Source of the DNA: CAZMNY01 sp964567745
GTDB lineage: Bacteria; Planctomycetota; Planctomycetia; Pirellulales; Pirellulaceae
Direction of reading: 5' to 3'
Length of the DNA stretch: 64,000 bases
Assembly: GCA_964567745.1 (NCBI GenBank)
Contig: CAZMNY010000022.1
Coordinates: 1 to 64,000 of the forward strand
The notes under the pieces were generated by a model. It was given only the letters and a program-made list of their open reading frames with translations, was not told the origin of the DNA and made no database searches. The translations under genes were made by a program, and so were the position numbers. Below are positions 52,780-61,731 of the stretch, in pieces (positions within the stretch are counted from its first letter, which is position 1; the number at the start of each line of letters is the position of its first letter).

Positions 52780-55347
52780 CTAGTCAGACGAATCGCCGGC
52801 GGCGGAATCGCTGCCGGCGACAGCCGCCGTCGGCTCCTCGGGCTCAGGCTCCTTCTCGACGGAACCTTCGAACTTGAGCCGAACGACTTTGTCTTTGTCG
52901 TTACGGAAACCGGTCACGGTAATCGTATCCATGCCTTGGAATTCACCTCGCAACAATTCCTCAGCCAACGGATCTTCGACGAAGTTTTCAATCGCACGCC
53001 GCAAAGGACGGGCGCCGAAATCGAGGTCCGATCCGCCTTTCTTGATCAAGTACTCTTTGGCGTCGTCTTCGAGGACCAGGTGGAAGCCGCGGTCGGAGAG
53101 CCGTTCGCGAACTTTCACGAGTTCCATGTCGATAACACCTTTGAGGTTTTCTTGCGTCAAATGTCGGAAGATTATCGTGCCGTCGAGACGGTTGAGGAAT
53201 TCCGGACGGAAAACCTTTTCGATCTCGCCGTCCACACGACTCTTCATCGACTCGTACGACGCGTCATCATCCGGACGTTGGAAACCGAATCCAGATTCGT
53301 TCTTGATCGCCTCGGCGCCCGCATTGGTCGTCATGATAAGAATGACGTTGCGGAAGTCGATGTTGCGGCCAAAGCTGTCGGTCAGTCGCCCTTCTTCCAT
53401 GACTTGCAACAACATGTTGAAGCAGTCGGGGTGGGCTTTTTCGATCTCGTCGAGCAGCACCACGGCGTACGGACGACGTCGAATCTTCTCGGTCAATTGA
53501 CCGCCTTCTTCATAGCCGACGTAGCCGGGAGGCGCACCGATGAGACGGCTCACATTGTGCTTCTCCATGTACTCGCTCATGTCGATATGAACGAGTGCGT
53601 CGGCGTCGCCGAACATGTATTCGGCCAGGGCCTTGGCGAGCAAGGTTTTGCCGACGCCGGTCGGTCCGGCGAAGAGGAAGCAGCCCGTGGGCCGACGCGG
53701 ATCCTTCAAGCCGCTTCGGCTGCGTCGGACGGCTTTGGCGACCGCCTTGACCGCAGCTTCCTGGCTGACCACTCGCTTATGCAACTCTTTTTCCATCTCC
53801 ATCAGCCTGAGGCTGTCCTCGGTGGAAAGTCGAGTCAGCGGCACGCCAGTCATCTTCGAGACGACCTCGGCGATGACCTCTTCATCGACCACGCCATCGG
53901 TCTCACGCGATTTCTCTCGCCAGTCCTTGGTGATCGAGTCTTTTTTCTTGCGAAGCTTGTCGGCTTGATCGCGCAAAGACGCGGCTTTCTCGAAATCTTG
54001 ATTCGCGACAGCCTCCTCTTTTTGCTTGTTAAGCTGCTCGACTTCTTCGTCGATTTCTTTCAAATCCGGCGGCCGAGTCATAGCGCGAAGCCGAACTCGC
54101 GAACCCGCCTCATCGATCACGTCGATCGCCTTGTCAGGCAAGCAGCGGGCCGTGATATATCGTTCGGACATTTCGACGGCAGCCGCGACCGCGTCGTCGG
54201 TGATCTGAACTCGGTGATGCTCCTCGTACCGCGATCGCAATCCCTTCAGGATTTCAATCGTTTCTTCGGTCGAAGTGGGATCGACGACAATCTCTTGGAA
54301 TCGTCGAGCCAACGCGCTGTCTTTCTCGATGTACTTTCGATACTCGTCCAATGTCGTGGCGCCGATGCATTGGATTTCGCCTCGAGCCAAAGCGGGCTTG
54401 AGAACGTTGGCCGCATCGATGGCGCCTTCCGCGCCGCCTGCGCCGACGAGAGTATGCAATTCGTCGATGAACAGAATCGTGTTCTTGGCTCGACGAACTT
54501 CGTTCATCACCGCCTTGATTCGCTCTTCGAATTGACCGCGATACTTCGTGCCTGCGACCATCATCGCCAAGTCGAGAACGACGATGCGTTTCTCGGCCAA
54601 CAACTCAGGAATATTGCCGCCGACAACGCGTTGGGCAAAGCCTTCTACGATGGCCGTCTTGCCGACACCCGCTTCGCCGAGCAACACGGGATTGTTTTTT
54701 GTTCGTCGACAGAGAACCTGAATCGCCCGCTCGATTTCTCGCTCGCGGCCGATCACCGGATCCAACTTGTCTTGCTTCGCCAGTTCGGTCAGATCGCGAC
54801 CAAAACTGTCGAGCGCCGGCGTCTTGGATTTGCCAGAACGACTGGAGCTGCCGCTTTCCGAGGAGCTTCCCTCGCGACCGCCTCGCTCGCCGCCCTCGCC
54901 GCCTTCTAGTCCGTGACCGAGAAGGTTGAGCACTTCCTCGCGAACCTCTTCCAGCTTGAGCGTCAGGTTCATCAAAACCTGAGCTGCAACGCCTTCTTGC
55001 TCACGCAAAAGTCCCAGCAGGATATGCTCGGTTCCCACGTAGTTGTGGTTAAGGTTCCGCGCTTCCTCCATCGAATACTCGATGACCTTTTTAGCTCGAG
55101 GCGTCTGAGGCAGTTTGCCCATCGTGACCATTTCTGGTCCGCTCTGGACTAGCTTCTCAACCTCCAATCGAATCTTGCGCAGATCAACTTCCAAATTCTT
55201 GAGTACGTTGGCAGCAACACCGCTGCCTTCCTTAACCAAGCCCAACAAGATGTGCTCGGTTCCGATGTATTCGTGGTTGAACCGCTGCGCCTCTTGATTG
55301 GCCAATTGCATGACCTTTCGGGCGCGGTCTGTGAATCTTTCGTACAT
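52780..55347 (-). CDS. clpC: ClpC ATPase subunit of Clp protease
   Basis: An 855-residue AAA+ unfoldase delivering proteins to ClpP. It has a double Clp-N domain (~1-145; MYERFTDRARKVMQLANQEAQRFNHEYIGTEHILLGL), a first AAA+ module (Walker A GEAGVGKTAIVEG, Walker B ILFIDELHTL), a UVR-type coiled middle domain (LNKQKEEAVANQDFEKAASLRDQADKL) and a second AAA+ module (GPTGVGKTLLAKAL, VVLLDEIEKAH), with the VGF/LGF-type ClpP loop region near residue 680. The Ser/Gly-rich linker after the N-domain and the acidic C-terminal tail (EKEPEPEEPTAAVAGSDSA) are lineage extras. It ends at a strong terminator. Confidence 0.97.
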   Translation of the reverse strand: MYERFTDRARKVMQLANQEAQRFNHEYIGTEHILLGLVKEGSGVAANVLKNLEVDLRKIRLEVEKLVQSGPEMVTMGKLPQTPRAKKVIEYSMEEARNLNHNYVGTEHILLGLLREQEGVAAQVLMNLTLKLEEVREEVLNLLGHGLEGGEGGERGGREGSSSESGSSSRSGKSKTPALDSFGRDLTELAKQDKLDPVIGREREIERAIQVLCRRTKNNPVLLGEAGVGKTAIVEGFAQRVVGGNIPELLAEKRIVVLDLAMMVAGTKYRGQFEERIKAVMNEVRRAKNTILFIDELHTLVGAGGAEGAIDAANVLKPALARGEIQCIGATTLDEYRKYIEKDSALARRFQEIVVDPTSTEETIEILKGLRSRYEEHHRVQITDDAVAAAVEMSERYITARCLPDKAIDVIDEAGSRVRLRAMTRPPDLKEIDEEVEQLNKQKEEAVANQDFEKAASLRDQADKLRKKKDSITKDWREKSRETDGVVDEEVIAEVVSKMTGVPLTRLSTEDSLRLMEMEKELHKRVVSQEAAVKAVAKAVRRSRSGLKDPRRPTGCFLFAGPTGVGKTLLAKALAEYMFGDADALVHIDMSEYMEKHNVSRLIGAPPGYVGYEEGGQLTEKIRRRPYAVVLLDEIEKAHPDCFNMLLQVMEEGRLTDSFGRNIDFRNVILIMTTNAGAEAIKNESGFGFQRPDDDASYESMKSRVDGEIEKVFRPEFLNRLDGTIIFRHLTQENLKGVIDMELVKVRERLSDRGFHLVLEDDAKEYLIKKGGSDLDFGARPLRRAIENFVEDPLAEELLRGEFQGMDTITVTGFRNDKDKVVRLKFEGSVEKEPEPEEPTAAVAGSDSAAGDSSD

Positions 55348-55481
55348 GGGTTAGACTCTCTCAATGTCGTAATGTTGGTTACGCCATCCTGACGTTGACT
55401 CTCTTTCGTCTTGTAACCAAAACAGTCTGCCCTGGCACTCCGTTCATTACTCTCGCTGCGTCTTACTCTCGCTGCATCTCA

Positions 55482-56045
55482 CTAGGCTGCGGCAGCGTCC
55501 GCAAACGGCTCCTCCGGCTCGGAATCCTCAATGCGATCCAACAACAGTCGCTCGCATCGAATCTCCCACTGCCACTTGGCTCCCGCGTCTCGCAACTCCA
55601 ATGCAGCCAATTGAGCGTCCGCGTCCTCGCATCGCTTTCGCTGGCGATATAGGGTCGCCAGCAGAAGCATCGAGTCGGCGTCTCCCGGTTGCGACTCAAG
55701 CTGTTGCAAGAGTAACGACTCGGTCTCTGCCCAATGGCCCCTTAAGTATTCCGCTTGGGCTTGAACAAACAAGTCCACATCGGCGTCGGGAAGCTGATTG
55801 TTCGCCGATTGGGGAAGATGCCGGAAGCTGCGAAGCAGTGATAAACACCAAACCGCGGCAACCGCCGACCAACCCAAAGTTGGCACAACAGTCCCTACGA
55901 GTTCCGGCCAGATGAAACTTACCACGATGGTGAGATTTACCAATGATGCAAACGACGCCGCGACCAATAATCCGCCAAGAGAACCCCGCCACCATAATTC
56001 GGCTAGTCCCGGCCAAAGGCACGTCATAAGTCGTGTCGCTCGCAT
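55482..56045 (-). CDS. TPR-containing membrane protein
   Basis: A 187-residue protein with two membrane helices (~22-42 and ~48-72) and a C-terminal soluble region with one or two tetratricopeptide-like helices (VQAQAEYLRGHWAETESLLLQQL, DADSMLLLATLYRQRKRCEDADAQL). The true start is uncertain: ATG at 56045 (MRATRLM) or six codons later (MTCLWPG). The reading frame is still open upstream, but no better start was seen. Probably an inner-membrane scaffold; no family name is assigned. Confidence 0.75.
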   Translation of the reverse strand: MRATRLMTCLWPGLAELWWRGSLGGLLVAASFASLVNLTIVVSFIWPELVGTVVPTLGWSAVAAVWCLSLLRSFRHLPQSANNQLPDADVDLFVQAQAEYLRGHWAETESLLLQQLESQPGDADSMLLLATLYRQRKRCEDADAQLAALELRDAGAKWQWEIRCERLLLDRIEDSEPEEPFADAAAA

Positions 56046-56676
56046 CCAACCTTCGCTCCGGCGTCCAAACCACCAGTTGGCGCATCCGTTGCGCGATAAG
56101 GTGGCGAAAGTCGCCTGGGAATTGTAACTCGCAATTCGAGCATCGGCAAGGCAATTACGTCAGACGCTAACAGTTTATGAGCAACCGAGCTGAGACTATT
56201 GGGCACGATTAACTTCCGACGAAAGAGACTCATTTTCGACGCGACCAATATTCCGGCCCGGACAATGCGTATGAGCGTTACTGGGCGGCGCGCGGCAGCT
56301 CGAAATGACCACCCTCGACTGATAGCACCGCTGCCACTGGACCAGTTCAACCTGCCGTCGGTTGGCGATCGGGGCTGCCAGGTTCCAATTACGCATCCCA
56401 GAGAGGGTGAGACACTTTTTCAGGCCGGTTTGTTCAGGCAAGCTTCTCGGGCAGACTTAGCAGCCAATTTGGCGTTTTCTTGGGCACCGGGTCGACACCT
56501 CCGCTGGGCGGGTTTCGCGACGTTAGGCGTTGCAAGTGAAAACAAGTCGCGAGCTTGACTGTCATTGCGGCGCCAGGCGCGGACCAATCACTGCGGCTGG
56601 AAGCGATGGAATGTGATTTCGGGTAGAACGAGAGAAGTGACACTTCGCTGGAAACAACTGACGCGGTTGCCTTGGC
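56046..56676. other. 631-bp divergent intergenic region, no supported gene
   Basis: Open frames of 80 to 190 codons overlap here on both strands, but their translations have abnormal composition and no motif. One minus-strand frame near 56154 reads MPCRCSNCELQF, a CxCxxC pattern that could be chance, as the same DNA in the neighbouring frame continues into the TPR protein. The region probably holds promoters for the two divergent genes. Confidence 0.45.
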
Positions 56677-57828
56677 ATGCCTGACGACAACACGACCGAC
56701 GAATCTCAGCCAACAGACGGCAGTTCCGCGAACCGGTCGTCGGCCAGCGGCGCGAGCCAAACTGCCGCCGAGACGATGCGAGTGATCGACGCCAATGCGA
56801 ATCGTGCGGCGGAGGGCATGCGAGTCGTCGAGGAGTACCTGCGGTTCATCGTTGAAGATCCGGCACTGTGCGAGTCGGCGAAATCGATGCGTCATCGCCT
56901 CACGGAAATCCTGAGCGACGTTGCTTTGGAGCGATGTTGGCAGTACCGTGATGCAGACGAGGACATTGGCGCGGCGATCACGACTCGCGGAGAACATATC
57001 CGTTCCGACTCGACCGCCGTGGTGAAGGCCAGCCTAAAACGAGCCGAGCAAGCGATTCGTTGCCTCGAGGAATATTCGAAGACGTTGTCGGTCGACGCCG
57101 CGATTCAGTTCGAGTCGCTACGATACGCCGCGTACCAGCTTGAGCGCCAAGTGCTTCAATTACTAGATAGCCGCGTTCAGCTCAGCGACTGTTCGATCTA
57201 CGTGCTTGTGGATGGCACCGAATCGGAGGAGTCGTTTCTGAAACGCATCGGTGGAGTGATTGCGGGAGGCGCTGACGCGGTTCAACTGCGCGATAAACGG
57301 CTTTCTGATCGAGAACTACTTGCTCGAGCAATTCTGCTTCGCGAAAGCACACGAGGTCGATGTCTGTTCATCATGAACGATCGAGTCGATTTGGCGCTAG
57401 CCAGCGGCGCGGACGGTGTTCACCTGGGCCAAGAGGAGATGCCCATTGGGCCGGCGCGTCGAATGCTGGGAGCAAAAAAGTTGATCGGCGTTTCAACTCA
57501 CAACTCGGCCCAAGTCAGACAAGCCGTCTCGGACGGGGCGTCCTATCTGGGTTGCGGACCAACGTTTCCATCATCGACCAAGTCGTTCGACGAATTCCCG
57601 GGGCCGAAGTTTTTGCAGCAGGTGTTGAAATCGACTGCGATGCCATTCTTCGCGATTGGCGGCGTCGACGAGACCAACTTGGCTTCGCTCGTCGAGATTG
57701 GCGTTCGTCGGATTGCCGTCAGGAGCGCCGTGTGGAATGCTTCGTCGCCAGCAAGCGCGATCGCTCGTTTGCGCAGAATTCTCAAGAACGCAACGAACGA
57801 GTCGCCTGTGGTGGAAGCCAATTCGTAG
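56677..57828 (+). CDS. thiE: ThiD2-ThiE fusion: thiamine phosphate synthase with N-terminal ThiD2-like domain
   Basis: A 383-residue thiamine-synthesis enzyme. Residues ~30-165 form a helical domain (MRVIDANANRAAEGMRVVEEYLRF...LKRAEQAIRCLEEYSKTL) that matches the ThiD2 family, proposed to act as hydroxymethylpyrimidine-phosphate kinase. Residues ~170-375 are ThiE: VQLRDKRLSDREL, NDRVDLALASGADGVHLGQ, GVSTHN, GCGPTFPSSTKSF and AIGGVDETN. It would therefore phosphorylate the pyrimidine and couple it to the thiazole phosphate. The first ~30 residues are a Ser/Asp-rich tail. It converges with the protease genes; other thi genes are absent. Confidence 0.92.
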   Translation: MPDDNTTDESQPTDGSSANRSSASGASQTAAETMRVIDANANRAAEGMRVVEEYLRFIVEDPALCESAKSMRHRLTEILSDVALERCWQYRDADEDIGAAITTRGEHIRSDSTAVVKASLKRAEQAIRCLEEYSKTLSVDAAIQFESLRYAAYQLERQVLQLLDSRVQLSDCSIYVLVDGTESEESFLKRIGGVIAGGADAVQLRDKRLSDRELLARAILLRESTRGRCLFIMNDRVDLALASGADGVHLGQEEMPIGPARRMLGAKKLIGVSTHNSAQVRQAVSDGASYLGCGPTFPSSTKSFDEFPGPKFLQQVLKSTAMPFFAIGGVDETNLASLVEIGVRRIAVRSAVWNASSPASAIARLRRILKNATNESPVVEANS

Positions 57829-57842
57829 CCGATTCGAACTGC

Positions 57843-59219
57843 TTAGTATCGTACGGAGGAAAGCTCGGCGCGGGCGTCACGCAACTTTTCGCGTTCCTCT
57901 CCAACCGATGCTTCGATCGCCTTCGCGGCATTCTTGAGCTTCTCGGAACGCGAGACGGCCGCTTTCAACTTGGCTTGCAGATCGTCATCGCCCTCATCGC
58001 CTTTCATGACAGCGACTCGCACTGTCTTGAGCTCTTTGATCGACGCTTCATGATCCTTCTTCGCGTCATTCCATTTTCGGATGAGTTCGGCGACTGACTT
58101 TGTGTGCGAGCGAGTTTTCTTGTCGAGCTTTTCTCGTTTCGCGACAAGCTCTTTGCCGAGCCCCTCTTTCATGGCCTTGATCGCCGGCACTATTTCACTC
58201 AACGGCAACGCGTAGCTTGAGATTCGGCTAGCGCGTGCAATGTTGAGCGCGACAACTTCGCCGTCGAGATTGACGAGCGGGCTGCCGCACTGCTCGGGTT
58301 TGAGAACCGTGTCGTGCTGCAGCACGAGCGGAAAATCGTCGCGACGTTCGCTGATCTTGCCGCCGAGTTCTTGCTGAAACTTCATGCGTTGATCCTGAAC
58401 CATGATCTTGGCGTCGCTGCGACGTCCCAAGACGACCCGCCGCTCAATCCGCTCACCTTCGCGCAGAATACTGAGAGCGATTGACGTTCTCGGTCGATGG
58501 CCAAAGATCAACTTCTGCATATCGCTAATCGTCTTCACTTCGGTACCGTCGACGGTGACCACAACATCGTTCACCTTGAGCACATCCGCTTTGGCCGCAA
58601 TTCCGCCCTCGAGCAAATTGGTGATGCGAACGCCATCCTCCACATCTTCTAGTGAGACGCCGAGGAAGGCTCGCTCGGGAGCGATTCGTCTGGGCTTGGT
58701 GCTGACGACGCCAATCGAGACAGGCAGGTTGCCGTTTCCTGGGGTGACGACCCAAGTGCCTATCGCGAGCGTGTCTTGGCTTGCCGCCCAGATCACAGGC
58801 GTCAGATCCGTCCGGTCAACTCGCAACAACGCCAAGTCGTGTTTCTTGTCGATGCCCGACAACTCGGCTCGGATCGATGCGCCGTCGGGAAGCTTGCAAC
58901 TGAGCTCGCCGTCCAAGTCGCTAAACTTGGTTAGCACAAGCCCGCCGGCGTCAACGACGATTCCCATCGCGCGTTGTCCATTCTTGCCGTAGATTCGCAC
59001 CGTTGATTTTTGCGTTTCGGTCGTCGCTTCTTTGAATGCCTCCAAAACCTTGGGATTCATTCTCTCATGATAACCAGGGGCTTTGGAGCCGCTCAGCGCA
59101 TTGGATATTTGCTGCCGAGCGCGTTTGAAGAACGAGTCCTTCTCTTGAGCTGCGGCCGGGGCGGCAAGCATTGCGACAGCGAGACTGAAGGCGATACAAG
59201 TTTGCAGACGATTCCGCAT
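57843..59219 (-). CDS. Secreted trypsin-like pseudoprotease with nested PDZ domain and C-terminal coiled coil
   Basis: A 458-residue exported protein (signal peptide to ~AAAQ24). Residues ~70-175 resemble the first barrel of HtrA proteases (STVRIYGKNGQRAMGIVVDAGGLVLTKFSDLDG, HDLALLRV). A PDZ domain follows (~183-267, FLGVSLEDVEDGVRIT...GGIAAKADVLKVNDVVVTVDG). Only after it does the serine-site strand appear (EQCGSPLVNLDGEVVALNI, ~309-328), then LPLSEIVPAIK. The His is replaced by Ser100, the Ser by Cys311; Asp128 remains. The last ~100 residues are a Lys/Glu coiled coil. So it is probably non-proteolytic and may bind or regulate. It lies 42 bp downstream of an intact HtrA-like gene on the same strand. 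Confidence 0.85.
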   Translation of the reverse strand: MRNRLQTCIAFSLAVAMLAAPAAAQEKDSFFKRARQQISNALSGSKAPGYHERMNPKVLEAFKEATTETQKSTVRIYGKNGQRAMGIVVDAGGLVLTKFSDLDGELSCKLPDGASIRAELSGIDKKHDLALLRVDRTDLTPVIWAASQDTLAIGTWVVTPGNGNLPVSIGVVSTKPRRIAPERAFLGVSLEDVEDGVRITNLLEGGIAAKADVLKVNDVVVTVDGTEVKTISDMQKLIFGHRPRTSIALSILREGERIERRVVLGRRSDAKIMVQDQRMKFQQELGGKISERRDDFPLVLQHDTVLKPEQCGSPLVNLDGEVVALNIARASRISSYALPLSEIVPAIKAMKEGLGKELVAKREKLDKKTRSHTKSVAELIRKWNDAKKDHEASIKELKTVRVAVMKGDEGDDDLQAKLKAAVSRSEKLKNAAKAIEASVGEEREKLRDARAELSSVRY

Positions 59220-59261
59220 ATGAACGATCCTTTTTCGTGTGCTGTTTTAACCCTGGCGGTG

Positions 59262-60374
59262 TTAGCGCCTTCGCCCGCCGATTTTCAAGTCGAGGACAAC
59301 TTCCATGCCATCGCGTTTGACCTTGATCTTGACCGTGTCGCCAATCTTCCTCTTGCCAATCGTATTGATGAGATCGTTGGAGTCCGAGATCGGCTGATCA
59401 TCGATATGGGTCACTATATCATTCGGCTTAACGCCAGCTTTATCGGCAGGTCCGCCCGCGGTCACGCCTCGAATCAAGGCGGAGTCGTCGGCCGTTCCAA
59501 CCTGGACGCCAATCGAAGGCTTCGCAGCAGGGCGCTGGCTGCCGCCCCAAGATTCGGCGGATGCTAGTTTATCCCAGTCGTCGGCGAAGGCGTTGATCGG
59601 CACGTGCAGATTGGCGGTCAACGATTGTCCGATTCGACTGTGAATGCCGATCACGTCGCCATCCATATCGAAAAGCGGTCCGCCCGAATCGCCGCCGATC
59701 AACGAGCAGTCTGAGATGAGTACGCTTTTGTTGATCCCCAAGATACGGCCGACGCGAACGACGAGATTTCGCTTCGGATCAAATCCGCCAGGATGACCGG
59801 CCGCAAAACACCATTGCCCGCGCTTCAACGAACTGGCAAGGCCCATTTCTGCATGAGGCCACTCGATCACCTCGCCGTTCTCGTCTTTGGTTTCATTGAT
59901 CTTGATCATGCCGGCGTCGTTACGTTTGTTCGTACCGAGCGAACGCCCGCGAGCTCGCTTGCCATCGGGAAAGGTAATTATGACCTGAGCGCCTGGCTGC
60001 ATGGCGACATGGGCGGCCGTGAGAATGTAGCCGTCCTTACTGATGACCACACCACTGCCGTGAGCTGGTCCGACGCGAAGTCCCACGGTGTACTTAATGA
60101 CCTTGTCAACCAGCTCGCGCTGCCGAGTCTCCATGGCTCGCAACTCCGCAATCGTCGTCGGCGCCTTGCCAGCAAAGATCTCTTTGAGCCGCTGGTCGGA
60201 AACCTTGGGGCCCTTCTCGGCTGCGAGCTTCTCCGTGATCTGTTTTACCGGTTTGGCAGGCTGAGCTTTCACTGGCGCCGCTTTGGCCGGCGCTGCTTTG
60301 TCATCGATGCCAATCGCAGGCGCACAAAAAGCGGCAACGATTACGGCCAATAAGATAGACTCTCTCGTTCCCAT
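59262..60374 (-). CDS. Trypsin-like serine protease with one PDZ domain
   Basis: A 370-residue exported protease: signal peptide to ~residue 22, an Ala/Pro/Lys linker, then a chymotrypsin-fold domain with triad His122 (LTAAHVA), Asp153 (NDAGMIKI) and Ser230 (GGDSGGPL), and a C-terminal PDZ domain (~285-365: SIGVQVG...GGPADKAGVKPNDIVTHIDD). The catalytic residues are all present. It directly precedes the pseudoprotease gene, so the two probably form an operon, with the inactive partner possibly forming or controlling a complex. Confidence 0.92.
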   Translation of the reverse strand: MGTRESILLAVIVAAFCAPAIGIDDKAAPAKAAPVKAQPAKPVKQITEKLAAEKGPKVSDQRLKEIFAGKAPTTIAELRAMETRQRELVDKVIKYTVGLRVGPAHGSGVVISKDGYILTAAHVAMQPGAQVIITFPDGKRARGRSLGTNKRNDAGMIKINETKDENGEVIEWPHAEMGLASSLKRGQWCFAAGHPGGFDPKRNLVVRVGRILGINKSVLISDCSLIGGDSGGPLFDMDGDVIGIHSRIGQSLTANLHVPINAFADDWDKLASAESWGGSQRPAAKPSIGVQVGTADDSALIRGVTAGGPADKAGVKPNDIVTHIDDQPISDSNDLINTIGKRKIGDTVKIKVKRDGMEVVLDLKIGGRRR

Positions 60375-60611
60375 GCGATTCCACCTCTATGATGACTGTC
60401 TCAACGGCTCACGGATGATCGTCCGCTGATATTGATCGGGTTATTCTAACCACCTCAGGCGAACGCCACCGCGCGACAACGAACGATCGGGCGAGACAAG
60501 GCATCTCCGACGAGCGTTCAATCGACAAAACAGCGCAACCGGGGCTGATTCACTCTAGAATAATACCGGAACACCCCTCGGTTTGCCTGATTTTGGGCCA
60601 AATTGTAAGAA

Positions 60612-61565
60612 ATGACGGCTGGGACCAACGTGCCGAAAAGACGACTTGTTATTGGCTGTGGCTACCTGGGAATGCGGGTTGCAGAGATTTGGCAAGCCAA
60701 TTCGGGGACGATATTTGCGCTCTCGCGAAGCCGAAGTCGTGCTGATGGCTTTGCGCGAAAGGGCTGGTCGCCTTTGCTAGGCGACATATGCGGCCAACTG
60801 CCCGAATGGCCGGAAGTGGACACTGTGCTACTTTCCGTCGGTTTCGACCGCTCAAGCGGACACTCGATTGAAGACGTCTATGTCGCTGGAATGCAAAGAG
60901 TGATCGACAGCCTGCCGGATTCGGTGTCGCGACTGATCTACATCAGCTCAACTGGCGTTTACGGCTCTCCCGACGACGACTGGCTCGACGAGTCGTCTGA
61001 GTGCCGCCCGGACCGCCCCGGCGGCATGGCGTGTCTGGAGGCCGAGAAAAGGTTAGCGTCGAGTCGATTCGGCGATCGCTTGCTCGTACTTCGCCTTTCC
61101 GGCATCTACGGCCCTCAACGCATCCCGCGACTCGCTTCGCTTTCGAGCGGAGACCCCATCGAGGCCGACCCCGAAGCGTATGTCAACTTGATCCACGTCG
61201 ATGACGCCGCCCGCGTGACGGTCGCCCTCGAGCAGCACGCGATGCCCGCTCTATTCTGCGTCACGGATGGCAATCCCTGCCGGCGGCGAGAGTTCATTTC
61301 GCTTGCCGCCGCTGAACTCGATCTCCCCGCACCGCAATTTGTTATTCCCAGTCCGCAACATTCGCCGAGTTCTCGCGCTGAAACCGCACCAGGCAACAAA
61401 CCGGGACCAAATCGTCATAAGAGAATCCGCAATGACCGTCTCCTCGCCACACTCCCCCAAGCAATACAATTCAGCTCGTACCGAGACGGCCTTCCGGACG
61501 CGATCCGCAGAACGGCCTTCAACACGAACGAATTGAGAGCTGTTCTCAAAAGGCGAAGCGAATAA
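60612..61565 (+). CDS. NAD-dependent epimerase/dehydratase-family protein (extended SDR)
   Basis: A 317-residue Rossmann-fold protein. The dinucleotide motif is the shortened GCGYLG (GxGxxG) near residue 16. The middle strand STGVYGSPDDDWLDE corresponds to the extended-SDR Ser/Thr-containing segment, but the usual YxxxK pair is not found in its normal place (ACLEAEKR instead). That suggests a YeeZ-like or otherwise non-classical activity. NLIHVDDAARVTVALEQ and the CVTDGNPCRRREF segment match the family. The 237 bp upstream have no gene. Substrate unknown. Confidence 0.82.
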   Translation: MTAGTNVPKRRLVIGCGYLGMRVAEIWQANSGTIFALSRSRSRADGFARKGWSPLLGDICGQLPEWPEVDTVLLSVGFDRSSGHSIEDVYVAGMQRVIDSLPDSVSRLIYISSTGVYGSPDDDWLDESSECRPDRPGGMACLEAEKRLASSRFGDRLLVLRLSGIYGPQRIPRLASLSSGDPIEADPEAYVNLIHVDDAARVTVALEQHAMPALFCVTDGNPCRRREFISLAAAELDLPAPQFVIPSPQHSPSSRAETAPGNKPGPNRHKRIRNDRLLATLPQAIQFSSYRDGLPDAIRRTAFNTNELRAVLKRRSE

Positions 61566-61731
61566 CGAGGGGCGTCTTGGTGGTTGAACACGTTTCAACG
61601 TCTGGCATAGAATTCGGCTTCCGATCGGCGTTTTCCAGGCCGATCACAAACTCTGAGTCATTGATCTCACGTCCACCGCCGATGTCGCTCTTCGCGGCGC
61701 GACATCCACTTTGAGGAATTGAGCAAACAAG

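Noticed and set aside
52768..54909. A 713-codon open frame on the plus strand
   Set aside because: It lies entirely opposite clpC, whose protein is unmistakable; the antisense translation has no motifs and reflects GC-biased codon use.
56024..56154. A zinc-ribbon start (MPCRCSNCELQF) upstream of the TPR protein
   Set aside because: It is in a different frame from the clearly coding membrane protein, and the rest of that frame is not protein-like.
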